A stretch of DNA of 64,000 nt from Forficula auricularia (lineage: Eukaryota > Arthropoda > Insecta > Dermaptera > Forficulidae), in assembly GCA_024734495.1 (NCBI GenBank), contig JALMQS010000820.1, forward strand, positions 124,001 through 188,000, read 5' to 3'. Each line of letters begins with the position of its first letter. The stretch's first letter is position 1. A program made the translations under genes and the position numbers. Below are positions 32,016 to 41,275 of the stretch, piece by piece. A model generated the notes under the pieces. The model was not told where the DNA came from, searched no databases, and saw only the letters and a program-made list of their open reading frames with translations.

Positions 32016-32640
32016 TATTTTTTTAAGCCGCGATCCAAATTTGAGGTTCATGTCAAAACCCAAAATTTAAGCAATTTTCTTTAATTTTACAATGATGACC
32101 TTTTTGTAATTCACGTATGAATTTTTTTAACAATTAAGATAAACAAAGGTACGTACCTACTTTTCGACCCAAGAAAAATTTAATGAAAAATCGAGTATTT
32201 TTTATTATATTTACTTTTAATAGTAAGTATACAATATTGAACAAATTAAAATATATTTTTAAACTTATTGAAAATAAATATAGAAAAATATTTGGTTCGC
32301 GACCCATAGGTTAAGAACCAGAGGCGACTGTGGGTCAGTGGCTAGAGTGTTGGGTCGCTGACTCGAAGATCGCTGGTTCGAGACCGAGTTTCGGCAGATA
32401 TATATTTTCAGTCGCCTCCTCTTGGAAAGTAATGGCAACCTACCAAGAGTATAATTGCCTAGTAAGCTCTCCAAATTAGCCGTTCGGAACCGGCGTTAAA
32501 AAGTAGGTCCCATATATCTGTGTAAAACAACTAAACACACTCATCACAGGTATATGTGGAGAGGAGCCGACACCCGTTTCGGGTATGGCACTCGAAGAAG
32601 AAGAAGGTTAAGAACCACTGCTGTAGAGTGTAGAAAATAA
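32016..32640 (-). repeat. hAT-type repeat, one end preserved, carrying a SINE
   Basis: TTAAGCCGCGATCCAAATTT and TTCGCGACCCATAGGTTAAG then AACCACTG match the element at 2605-3953 (AAGCCGAGACCCACATTTGA and the GGTTAAGAATCACTG end). The SINE at 32321-32604 is inserted a few bases before the terminus. Confidence 0.65.
32321..32604 (+). mobile_element. tRNA-derived SINE with 13-bp TSD
   Basis: The 5' part is tRNA-like: an A-box-like GTGGGTCAGTGGCTAGAGTG, an anticodon-arm region GGTCGCTGACTCGAAGATC and a perfect B-box GGTTCGAGACC. The body continues for about 200 bp and ends in (GAA)n. AGGTTAAGAACCA flanks it at 32308-32320 and 32605-32617. The anticodon-like loop cannot be assigned with certainty. 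Confidence 0.85.
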
Positions 32641-33548
32641 TAATTATTCCTCATTTTCTGGAGAATTTTTTTCTCCTCACGTCTATAAATTCAAAGGGGG
32701 TGGGTATAAAATATTATCCTCCGGGCCCCGTCCTGCATCTCAGCTGGATACAAATATAGATGCTCTTCTGAAAATGTATTTTGATACAGATACCGATTTT
32801 TCATAACATTTAAATTTAGTTTTTTGTAAAATATCTAGAAATAAGATACCGAGATGTGCAGATACAAAAATGTCAGGCTCTATTAGGTTGAATAATGATT
32901 GAAAAAACAAACCTTGAGTATTTGTTATCATTACTAACAGAATTTGCCATATATATAAGTATATGATTATTTACTTAAAGCAGAGGATTCAAAAAAAAAA
33001 AAAAAAACTGAACCCCCTTTGGAGAGCCCTGAGCTCGTCTATGTTTTCCCCCTTGGCCTAAGCTCCGCCTCTGTTGAAGACCATTTCGATAAGTAAAAAC
33101 AAATCAAGTATGTCATCTGGCCAATAAAAAAAAATAATAATAAAAAAAAAGAGATATCAACTGAACGTAAAGAAATCTCTACTCTTAAGGGAAAGAGCGA
33201 TCCCCGTAAATCTAATTTATATTCCTTCTCGAAAAAGATCAAGTTCAATAACCGCTTTTGGCTCTCTTCGCCAAAATAATTCGTATCCGATCAATACATA
33301 GGTAAATCAATATTCTCTTGTGTTTTATTTTTAATCATATTTTATATGAAATCACGTATCCAAACTTCGTTATTTTTTTAAATTAATATTTAACCTAAAA
33401 TAAATATAAAGACAGCTATTCGGATCAGTTAGAGAATTTTCAAGTTATAATACTATCAAAGATGAGATATTGAGATGTCTATATTTAGAAAATTCATATA
33501 ACACTGGTCGAGAAAAATTAAGCAAAAATTTGTCTCCGTAAACCTAAG

Positions 33549-34155
33549 AATGGACTCCAGTAGAGTTTTATACGCTGATTATCATGCAATTTCCTGATTT
33601 TTTACACGTCAGAGCTTTGAGATATTATCGGAAAATCAGTCGAATAGAGAACCTCCTCCTTTTTTGAAGTCGGTTAAAAATGACGAAAAAGGCCATTTTG
33701 ACCTATTTTCGAGTTCCATTAAACATTAGACAGCAATATTTGAAATATTTTGTTGACGCAGTAGAAAAAAGCTTCCTCTTTGATTTTCAAATTACCACTT
33801 GTTTTTAGCTCAATTAGAACTCGAGTTATAACTAAAAAACTAAGACCTTATGTTTTTATCTATGTTTATTATACTTTAGATTCCCGTAGTTTGTTTCTTA
33901 GCTATAGCTTGAGTTCTAATTGAGCTAAAATCAAGTGGTAATTTGAAGTTCAAAGAGGAAGCTGTTTACTATTACCTCAGCAAAATATTTTGATTTCAAA
34001 TATTGCTGTTTAATATTTAATGGGAATCGAAAATAGGTCAAAATGGCCTTTTTCGTCATTTTGACCGATAATATCTCAAAACTCTGATGTGTTGTAAAAA
34101 ATCCGGTAATTGCATGATAATCAGCGTATAAAACTCTACTGGAATCCATTGTTAG
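33549..34155. mobile_element. 600-bp foldback with about 270-bp arms
   Basis: The arms share CCAGTAGAGTTTTATACGCT, GATTATCATGCAATT, AAAGGCCATTTTGACC and TAGCTCAATTAGAACT with their inverses; the spacer is about 70 bp (33828-33905). The left arm alone contains a 49-bp fragment of the ACCGACTTCAAAAA family at 33638-33687. The frame 33931-34149 is chance. Confidence 0.8.
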
Positions 34156-34159
34156 GTTT

Positions 34160-34702
34160 AGGGGGTGAAATTTTTATTGAGCAGTGTAATTAAACAAAAT
34201 GTGAAACACTCTACGTGACTTTACCATATCCCTGCACCTTTTTGGGAGCAGTGGTTAAGTCACGTAGTGTAAAGACTTGCCAAATTATTTTATATGCCAA
34301 AAAAGTGATTTTTTTAAAAATAATCGTACTATAGAACAATTAAATCTTTAACTGATTTCTAGGTCATTTACCCCCCCCCCCATTTTGAATAACTAATTTT
34401 TGCACCATTTATTCTACACAGCATTGCATTTTTGACATTTCATATACATGAAGAAATCGACTTAAAATCAATAATAATCGATACGTCAAAAATACAACGT
34501 AGAATTTTTATTGCTTATATATTAGATGAGAATCAATTTAATTTAAAGTCAACATTGACTTCACATAGCCATTGATATCTGTTTAATAATAAAGCAATAA
34601 ACTTATTAATATTTCAAATGACTATGAATAAAGTTTAGCAACAATCCGTTCGAGTTTATTTTATAATAATATTTTATTATTAATTTCAAATACTATTTAG
34701 AC
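34160..34702. other. AT-rich stretch, nothing recognised
   Basis: A poly-C run lies at 34372-34382. CACGTAGTGTAAAG and the inverse CTCTACGTGACTTTACC (34209-34275) form a small inverted pair. No other feature. Confidence 0.4.
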
Positions 34703-35252
34703 CAGGGCTGTCCAACTCGTGGCCCTGGTTTTCAAAAAATAAAAGTGCTAATTTTAAATTTTGAATCTGAAACTAGATTTCAAGATTTCCGAAAAACCAA
34801 TCATCATTTTGGTCTATTTTCGACTCTATTTTCATTAAAAATAAATTTTCTACTTGCAAACTTTCTGATTGAATGTCATAGAACAACAATTAGATATCGA
34901 TCTGAAAGAAAAATTGAATATTGTTTCTTTATTAGAATTTTATATTAATTATCTAGCCAGAAAAAAATATGAACAAATACTAATACATAATATCAGTTTT
35001 TATGTAAGTATGTAGGTATGTATTTACATATACGAGAAGCTATTTTCAAGTATAAAATTTACGAGAAGTAAAATTATAACCTCACTATGAGGTAAAAAAA
35101 ATAATAAAGTTCTTATTTCTACATTATTAATTATCTTTTTTGAATAACAAATATCAATAGAATTATAATATTATATCCGCGGTTCGAGACAATTACTCCA
35201 ATTTATTTTCTTCAAATGTATCCCGTGCAGGACAAAAGGTTGGACACTCCTG
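34703..35252. mobile_element. hAT-type element with 8-bp TSD
   Basis: It starts CAGGGCTGTCCAACTCGTGG and ends GGTTGGACACTCCTG. The flanks are ATTTAGAC (34695-34702) and ATTTAGAG (35253-35260), 7 of 8 identical. The termini are of the GTCCAAC hAT/Charlie type. There is no intact transposase; the frame 34745-34948 is not recognisable. Confidence 0.75.
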
Positions 35253-35260
35253 ATTTAGAG

Positions 35261-35890
35261 GAATATAAAAGACTATTTGAGCGATTTTAAGGGACTATTT
35301 ATTATAAAATAAGAGCCTGATATACGCTCTCTATTAATTAATAATGTACGTGCTTTTCTCCAGTTCTCACGTATCTGCATTCACTGTCATCGACCGACCT
35401 CAACATGCCATTAACCTTTAAGTTACAGGCAACCAAGGAAATTAAAGACATTACATTCTGAGCAAGTTCGCATCGGAAAACCCTCGTCCATCTTACCATT
35501 TTCTGGTTCATAATGCACTATCTCTTGGGGATTTATACAAAACGTGAATAACATGAAATTATTCTTCTATTATAAAGAGCTTATGATGTCCTTCGCGAAC
35601 CTCTCATTTAAAACCCACAAATAGTTAATGTCAAATTTATTAAAATTAGAAAATTCAAATTATTATTTTAAAACCCACGAATGTTCAGGGTCAAAAAATC
35701 AAGAAGCCCTTTGGACATTTGTGGACAGCAAGATGCTGGCCGAAGGAGGGCTTCGCAGCTGGTTATAATAATGTTATTCTTATTAAAGTTATTTTAATTT
35801 TCAGCATTCCAATATATCAAATAATTATTGATTTTATATTCTTCAAAATCTTCAGATAAAGATGAAAATAAAATTGTAGTCAAAATCTTG
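35261..35890. other. AT-rich stretch with a short dispersed repeat
   Basis: 35590-35765 contains TTTAAAACCCACAAATAGTT and ends GGGCTTCGCAGCTGGTTATA. The same pairing recurs at 58195-58345, and the first part alone at 43070-43105. The GC-balanced piece 35370-35520 has no open frame with splice sites. Confidence 0.45.
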
Positions 35891-35894
35891 ATTT

Positions 35895-36130
35895 AAGGTA
35901 ATTGTTTATTTGTTTCGCGACAATACTAGCAAAAAGTTAATGCTAGAGTATATAGAACAGATAATAAGGATTCTTAATTCATAAGCCCAAAACTTTTTGC
36001 TGTTTATGTACCACTTCTAGCCAATCACGTGCTCGTTTGATAAATCTGGCAACATTGTCCGAGGTTGTATATATTTTATCATAGAAATTTCAGATAAAGT
36101 ACATTATAAAGGGAGATTTATAAAACAAAA
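35895..36130 (+). repeat. Dispersed repeat, inverse copy at 44955-45185
   Basis: GAGTATATAGAACAGATAAT, CATAAGCCCAAAACTTTTT and CACGTGCTCGTTTGATAAAT match the reverse complement of 44955-45185 in order. The class is unknown. Confidence 0.7.
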
Positions 36131-36450
36131 ATTTCTTAATAAGCGATTGAAAGCTGTTGGGACAATGGCTGAAGCGAAAAAACGTCAAAAAAATTACTAA
36201 AGTTAACCCACTTTTTAGGTTAAATAAATGCGTTGTTGCCAGCTTGTTTTTAGTGTAAATTTTTCATTATACATTCATTATTATCTCAGAAACTGTGTTA
36301 TAACTATGAATTCAAATTTTCTTAAAAAATGTATTAGTTATTGTTTAATGTTGGTTTAGTTTTTTTATAACAATGGTAAGAAGGGTTTCTTAATTATAAT
36401 TAAATATGTATGTAAACTTTCCGATATCCCCTATAGTGCAATGTATAAGA

Positions 36451-36663
36451 CACAGGAGTTATTTAACGGATTATAGTGGTGTTTCACAAAGTGGAAATAA
36501 AATTATAAAAATTAAAATATCTTTTAAATTATTTTGGAGATTTTTTTATTTATCTCTATACATATTTCGGGCTATGAACCCTTCATCAGGAGGTTTAACA
36601 AAAACATTTTTTTATTTCCTCTTTGTGAAACACCACTATAATCCGTTAAATAATTCCTGTGTT
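36451..36663. mobile_element. 213-bp foldback with one hammerhead-like motif
   Basis: The arms 36451-36494 and 36620-36663 are inverse (ATAGTGGTGTTTCACAAAG and its complement). The left-centre carries a minus-strand hammerhead-like motif at 36558-36594. The flank AATATGTTTCACTATAAACC resembles that of the 52365-52735 family. Confidence 0.7.
36558..36594 (-). ncRNA. Hammerhead-like motif
   Basis: On the minus strand: CTGATGAA, helix II GGGTT/AGCCC with a CAT loop, then GAAATATG. The core is intact as far as GAAA; helix III and the cleavage position are unclear. Confidence 0.55.
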
Positions 36664-36873
36664 TAATATGTTTCACTATAAACCAACACCGCTTTCCCTA
36701 AACTCTATCAATGTATAAGAGTTTGAAAAACTCTATCTTTGGAATTTAATATCTACGGAACTATATTGTTCATAAATTTCGTTTTGCCTCCAATCGATGC
36801 AGAAGTATTTAAATAATAATTTGTCTAAATTTCAAAAAAAAATCCTAAGAAAACCCATATGGTGAAACAACTA

Positions 36874-37649
36874 CACCAATACCTCACTTTGCGTCGGGGT
36901 TACGTTCCAAAAAAACACGACGCAAAGTGAATTAAGATTTTCTATAGCAAACCATGTAAAGATCGAAGATAGGTTCCAGGGTTACGAAAATACTACTTTT
37001 TAAAAACAAAATTGAACAAAGTTAACATTTAAAAAACAAAAATAATATAAAATTTTATTACATACATACAAAAAACAAAAAAAACGTATTCAATTAAAAC
37101 AAAATAAACTATTCAATTAATTTGTGAAAAACAAAATTAAAATTAATCACTGTCTGATGAGTCCATAGTGTAAAATAACAAGTGTATGTAAAAAAAATAA
37201 TATAACTCTGCCAATAAATAAATTGGAAAAATATTTACCTTTTTTGTAACCAGAAACAACCCCATAGAAATTTATAAAAATTTATTTTTCTCTTTTAAAA
37301 AAAGCACAAGACACTAATTGAAACGTTACAAAAAGCACAACACACTACATAATTGAAACTGAACTCTAAAATTAGCAAGACAAAGTGAAAATAAAACTGT
37401 ATTAAAATTGCGTTGATTTTCAGTTAGAAAGGGAATCCCCGAGTTTTGATGGCATGGCGCAATTAGAAACAAAAGTGGTGCCATCTTTTAGAAAAAAAAG
37501 AAAATTTCAAAAAAAAAATTAAAGACTCGAACCCAAAACAACGCAACCTCGAAAATCTAACGACGCACAGTGAAAATTAGTACTAATTAAGAAGCGACGC
37601 AACTTCGAAAAAAACGCAAAACGAAACGACGCAAAGTGAGGTATTGGTG
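36874..37649. mobile_element. TA-flanked MITE with CACCAATACCTCACTTTGCG ends
   Basis: The left end CACCAATACCTCACTTTGCG and the right end CGCAAAGTGAGGTATTGGTG are perfect inverted repeats, each abutting TA (36872-36873 and 37650-37651). Interior copies of CGACGCAAAGTGAA recur as subterminal repeats (about 36918-36933 and 37560-37575). A minus-strand MDSSDSD followed by a stop near 37155 may be a coding remnant. A solo terminus may lie near 5541. Confidence 0.75.
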
Positions 37650-37651
37650 TA

Positions 37652-38343
37652 CCTTAATCTATTTATTTATTCTTCTGCCGACTTTTTGTATTTTCAAAAT
37701 AAAAACCGCTTTATAGATTTAAATACTTGAGAACTTAAAAAAGGGAATTGGGATGATGTTTTCCCCCATTTAAAATTCCATTTGGGGTTGTTATCTATTT
37801 CAATAGATTCAAAAAGCTGCGGACAATTTGTTCTGTTTATTTTTCATTTAGTATTTTGTTTTCATCTTTGAAATCTCAATTTAGATTAGATTGAAATTCA
37901 ACCAAATCCAATTTCAAAACATATATTTTTTTATTTTAAAATTCAATTTAGTTGATAATTTGTAAAAATAGAATCAATTATGTGTGGGTGTATGCCTAGA
38001 AGTTGAAAGAATTTAAAAATTTTAATGAAATATGTTAATGTACGATAGACCAGATGGTTGTAAAATAATATACAATACATATATTTGGTTAGATTGAGGG
38101 GTTTTTGAGGTTGAGAATTTGGGGTTTTCCATTTTGATTCTTTTGAACGATTTGAGTATTTTAAAATATATGTTTTAAAGTTGATAAGATGGATATGAAA
38201 TTTTATCCGATGTTCATACCTAGATGCTTTTGAGTGCTCAGATTCTAGAATCTTTCTAAATGAGATTACCATAGATCGATTCTATTAGCCTTCAGCAGTT
38301 GGCTTAAATCTAGAGAGGAAATCCTTCCTACATCGTTATAGAG
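37652..38343. other. AT-rich stretch, nothing recognised
   Basis: The frame 37943-38272 (minus) has biased composition and no domain; I treat it as chance. Confidence 0.4.
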
Positions 38344-39055
38344 CAGGGGTGGGCAACTTCTTTTAACAATGGGCCAATTTCAATTTTCATATCAGGACGC
38401 AGGCCACCACAAAATGAATGGCTTAACAAAAATTAATTATTTCAAAAATATGCAAATTATTAACATTTAAAAAAATAAAAATAATATTTTAATTTTTACT
38501 GATTTTTAATGATCACATAAATTATTTGAAATATCAGCAGTACGTCTCTCAAGAGTTCATCGTGAGAGACTAATATTTTCAAATGTCGTTCTTTTATCAG
38601 AAATTAATTATTTTCACTAATATCTAACAAGCAGTCCTTAAAAAATACTCCGTCAGAAAATGATTTACATTGTTTCGCAACTTTATGTGCAATAATATAA
38701 TATGTAACTAGCTTTTGTCTAAGCTTTATCTGTCATTGACAGCCTTATGAAAGTATTTTGTGGTTTACTTAAAACACTTTTTAATTTTTCTGCTTCAATT
38801 TTCATTTGTTCTGGTGAAAATAGCTTGTATTGTTTGTTGAAAAATGCACATTTGCACTTTTACCCAAAACTGCGCTGCTTCATTTTTTTCTCGCTGGGCT
38901 GCCTACTCTACAGGCGTTTTATACTATCTATTTAAAAACATCCAACATGCAACATGGGACTCACATAATATCTATTTTGTCATCAAAATTCTTAAATGTA
39001 GAGACAGAGTAAATAAATTGATGTGGTCCCCTCTTTTATTTTTTTAATTTAATAA
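38344..39055 (+). repeat. hAT-like repeat, left end only
   Basis: It opens CAGGGGTGGGCAACTTCTTT and GGGCCAATTTCAATTTTCAT, a common hAT-type terminus. No matching right end was found before 39055. Overlapping short frames at 38747-39047 in several phases suggest a decayed coding region but give no confident homology. Confidence 0.5.
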
Positions 39056-39210
39056 AATAATTTATAATCACCATCGATGAGAAATCTGCTTCATGTATTA
39101 TTATTTATTAAATTGAAAGTTTTTTTGCCGAGAGTAGCAGAATTTTTATATATATTGAAGGAGACAATAAAAGAGTGTGTCTTCTGCTGGAATTATAAAT
39201 TTTATTTACT

Positions 39211-39262
39211 TATAATGAGACTATAGTTTCGAGGGCTTTGCCCTCTTCATCAGTCTATTACA
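39211..39262 (-). ncRNA. Hammerhead ribozyme motif, left arm
   Basis: It is identical in core to the plus-strand motif at 39645-39694: CTGATGA plus A, helix II GAGGGC/GCCCTC, GAAA, palindromic helix III ACTATAGT, C at the cleavage position. Confidence 0.75.
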
Positions 39263-39395
39263 ATGGATTCACAGGAATTAATTTATGAATGAAAGGTTAA
39301 AATCTTTCATGTGGTTAGGTTAAGAAATTTTTCAGGGTGGGCAAGTTAAGAATTGAAATTTATACTTGTTTTATTATTTTGACTGTAGGTGGCGT

Positions 39396-39625
39396 TCATG
39401 AAGTTTTTATTTTAGCGGCTATTTTTAAAATAAAGATTTCGGGAATTTCTATTTTCCGATTTAAGAATTTTTTTGGTGAATTATTGTATGATTTTAAAAT
39501 TTCTAACGATTCGAAAATACTAATTTTTAAGGGATCTAATTCTGATATAATTAATTTAATATTTGATTCATCTGGAAAACAATGTTTCTCGGAGATTAAA
39601 TGTTCTGCAAATGCACTATGCCCCT
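39396..39625 (-). pseudogene. PLE GIY-YIG protein, C-terminal remnant
   Basis: The minus-strand frame reads HSAFAEHLISEKHCFPDESN and continues through PLKISIFESLEILKSYNNSP to a stop (about 76 residues). HSAFAEHLISEKH aligns with TALAVHHFNTGH of the PLE protein at 18313-19011, and ESLEILK with its C-terminal segment. The GIY-YIG start and all of the RT are missing. The plus-strand frame 39337-39627 is its shadow. Confidence 0.6.
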
Positions 39626-39644
39626 AATTCCTGTAAATCCATTG

Positions 39645-39694
39645 TAATAGACTGATGAAGAGGGCAAAGCCCTCGAAACTATAGTCTCGTTATA
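39645..39694 (+). ncRNA. Hammerhead ribozyme motif, right arm
   Basis: CTGATGA at 39652-39658 with an extra A at 39659. Helix II GAGGGC (39660-39665) pairs perfectly with GCCCTC (39669-39674). GAAA starts at 39675. Helix III ACTATAGT (39678-39685) is fully self-complementary and C39686 is the predicted cleavage base. Upstream TAATAGA can pair with TC plus the downstream TTATA as helix I. This copy has the canonical CTGATGA. Confidence 0.75.
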
Positions 39695-39760
39695 AATAAA
39701 TAAAATTTATAATTCCACAGAAGACACACTCTTTTATTGTCTCCTTCATTTATTATTTAT

Positions 39761-40184
39761 GTATTCTTTTCAAACATATATATTTTTAAAATAATTAGTG
39801 TTATACACAGAAAGGTAGGATTCGATAAAACCACATAGTGGGTCACTTTAATTTAATCAAATGGAAATTTCCAGGTCAATCAATCCGATTATCTAATAGT
39901 TTGTAAAGAAAAATTAAGCCATGTTGTAATCTACCGGATGATACATTTTGAACATCAACTGAGGCCATATAAATAGTTTATATTTACTATTATTATTTAA
40001 TATGTTAGTCTTCATGAAATTATAGCGAATCTTATTTCTTTTAATTACTCTAATGCGATTTAAAACATATTTTGTAATTGATAAAAAACAATTCGTCATA
40101 TATGACTGCAGGCCCCAAGTAATTAGGTCATTATATAAATAAATATAAATCTCTTATAGAGCTCAATCTAGAAACGTTTATTAA
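39761..40184. other. AT-rich stretch, nothing recognised
   Basis: No supported feature. The frame 39914-40099 is chance. Confidence 0.4.
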
Positions 40185-40185
40185 A

Positions 40186-40214
40186 AATCCAGACGTTTCA
40201 GGAGAAATTCTCCT
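40186..40214 (-). ncRNA. Half hammerhead motif cut by an insertion
   Basis: On the minus strand GGAG/CTCC (helix II hairpin) is followed by TGAAACGTC and TGGAT. The CTGANGA side is missing where an ACCGACTTC-type repeat begins (40217). An inverse partner (GGAGA-type hairpin then GAAACGTCCGGAT) lies 2 kb away at about 42200-42228, so the original foldback appears to have been opened up by later insertions. Confidence 0.45.
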
Positions 40215-40575
40215 TTTTTAAGCGACTTCAAAAAAAGGGGGAGGTTATCATATCAAAGGAAATCTGAAAATTTGAAAAAATAGTTGCTTAAAAAAAAAAT
40301 AAGAACTGAAAAAATAAAAATAATAAAATGCACTAAACACTATAAAATAATTATCTAATTTAGTTACAATTAAACGACGAAGTTTTTACATGAAATCACT
40401 TTTTGAAGTCGGTGCCAAACATATACATTTTATGAGTCTCACTCGAGGGATCGTACTTAGTATATTTGGCGGGTAATAAAGAGAACATCGCGTAAGCTGC
40501 CTTGTATAGTTTTATTATTTTGATTTTTCAGTTCTTATTATTTTTATGAAGTTGTTTTTTTTCTAATTAGTAGTC
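40215..40575. repeat. ACCGACTTCAAAAA-family foldback fragment
   Basis: AGCGACTTCAAAAAAAGGG opens the segment; AATTAAACGACGAAGTTTTT, TTTTTGAAGTCGGTGCC and GAGTCTCACTCGAGGGATCG follow as in 23100-23240. The right half is incomplete. Confidence 0.6.
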
Positions 40576-40724
40576 GGTTAGCAGCCAAGCGCGCTCCTCG
40601 TCGATTTCTCTTTCGGGAGTATCCAATTTTTGCTTGTCTCAAATGGACATTTGTGTTTCGGTTATTCTCGAGAAATGAAAGTGATAATAAATGAAAACTC
40701 GAATATTTGAGACCTCACCGCTTA

Positions 40725-41275
40725 AGGTAGTACTTTTGCTACAAAACACACAACAAGTTTTAGCCTCATAATCCCTCTATACATATGAACGGTGCTAAAA
40801 TTTTAGGTTATGTTTTTTAACAGAACTATACTTCTCACACTCCTTTTTTGTATATTTTATTAAACCAATTATTTTACATTAATGTATACCTTGTGTTTGA
40901 GCTTCGACTCCGGAGATTACTTCTCCACCCTTTCCCAATCTACCATATGTAAAAATTTTTATTTTTAATTACAATTATTTCATGTATGGTGTGGTAAATC
41001 GTCTTCAAATTTTAACAGTATGTTTATCGAGGGGTGAACCGCGACCTATTATCGTGTACACCTACTTTCACTTTCATTTCCAAGTAGAAGACAATAGATG
41101 AAGGGCCATTGTCCAATGAATTCCAAAATAATTCCACATAATTCCAAAGAGGGTGTATACATAATTCCAATCGCGCCCCCTCGGTGTTTATTATGCTTTT
41201 AATGACTTATATTCCAAGTTTCGAAAACTTCTTGAATTTTTGCATTTGTGAAAGAACTACCTTAAGGATTTTATA
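40725..41275 (+). repeat. Dispersed repeat R6, copy with a MITE inside
   Basis: AAGGTAGTACTTTTGCTAC, GCTAAAATTTTAGGTTATG, TGGTGTGGTAAATCGTCTTC and AAGAACTACCTTAAGG occur in order and are reversed at 51430-51965. The 158-bp MITE at 41027-41184 is absent from that second copy. Confidence 0.75.
41027..41184. mobile_element. 158-bp MITE with 6-bp TSD (TGTTTA)
   Basis: The termini are TCGAGGGGTGAACCGCGA and TCGCGCCCCCTCGG. TGTTTA occurs at 41021-41026 and 41185-41190 but once in the empty copy at 51430-51965. A sister copy lies at 43723-43888. Confidence 0.75.

Larger units (their letters stand above)
39100..39760 (-). mobile_element. Truncated Penelope-like element with inverted hammerhead arms
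   Basis: The arms share GGAGACAATAAAAGAGTGTG, CTATAGTTTCGAGGGCTTTG and their inverses (39165-39275 and 39635-39750). Each holds a hammerhead motif of the CTATAGT type. Between them the minus strand keeps the last part of a PLE-like ORF (39396-39625). It parallels the larger copy at 17511-19139, but of a different subfamily. Confidence 0.75.

Noticed and set aside
39337..39627. 96-residue plus-strand frame
   Set aside because: The minus strand carries the PLE-like peptide; the plus frame is its shadow.
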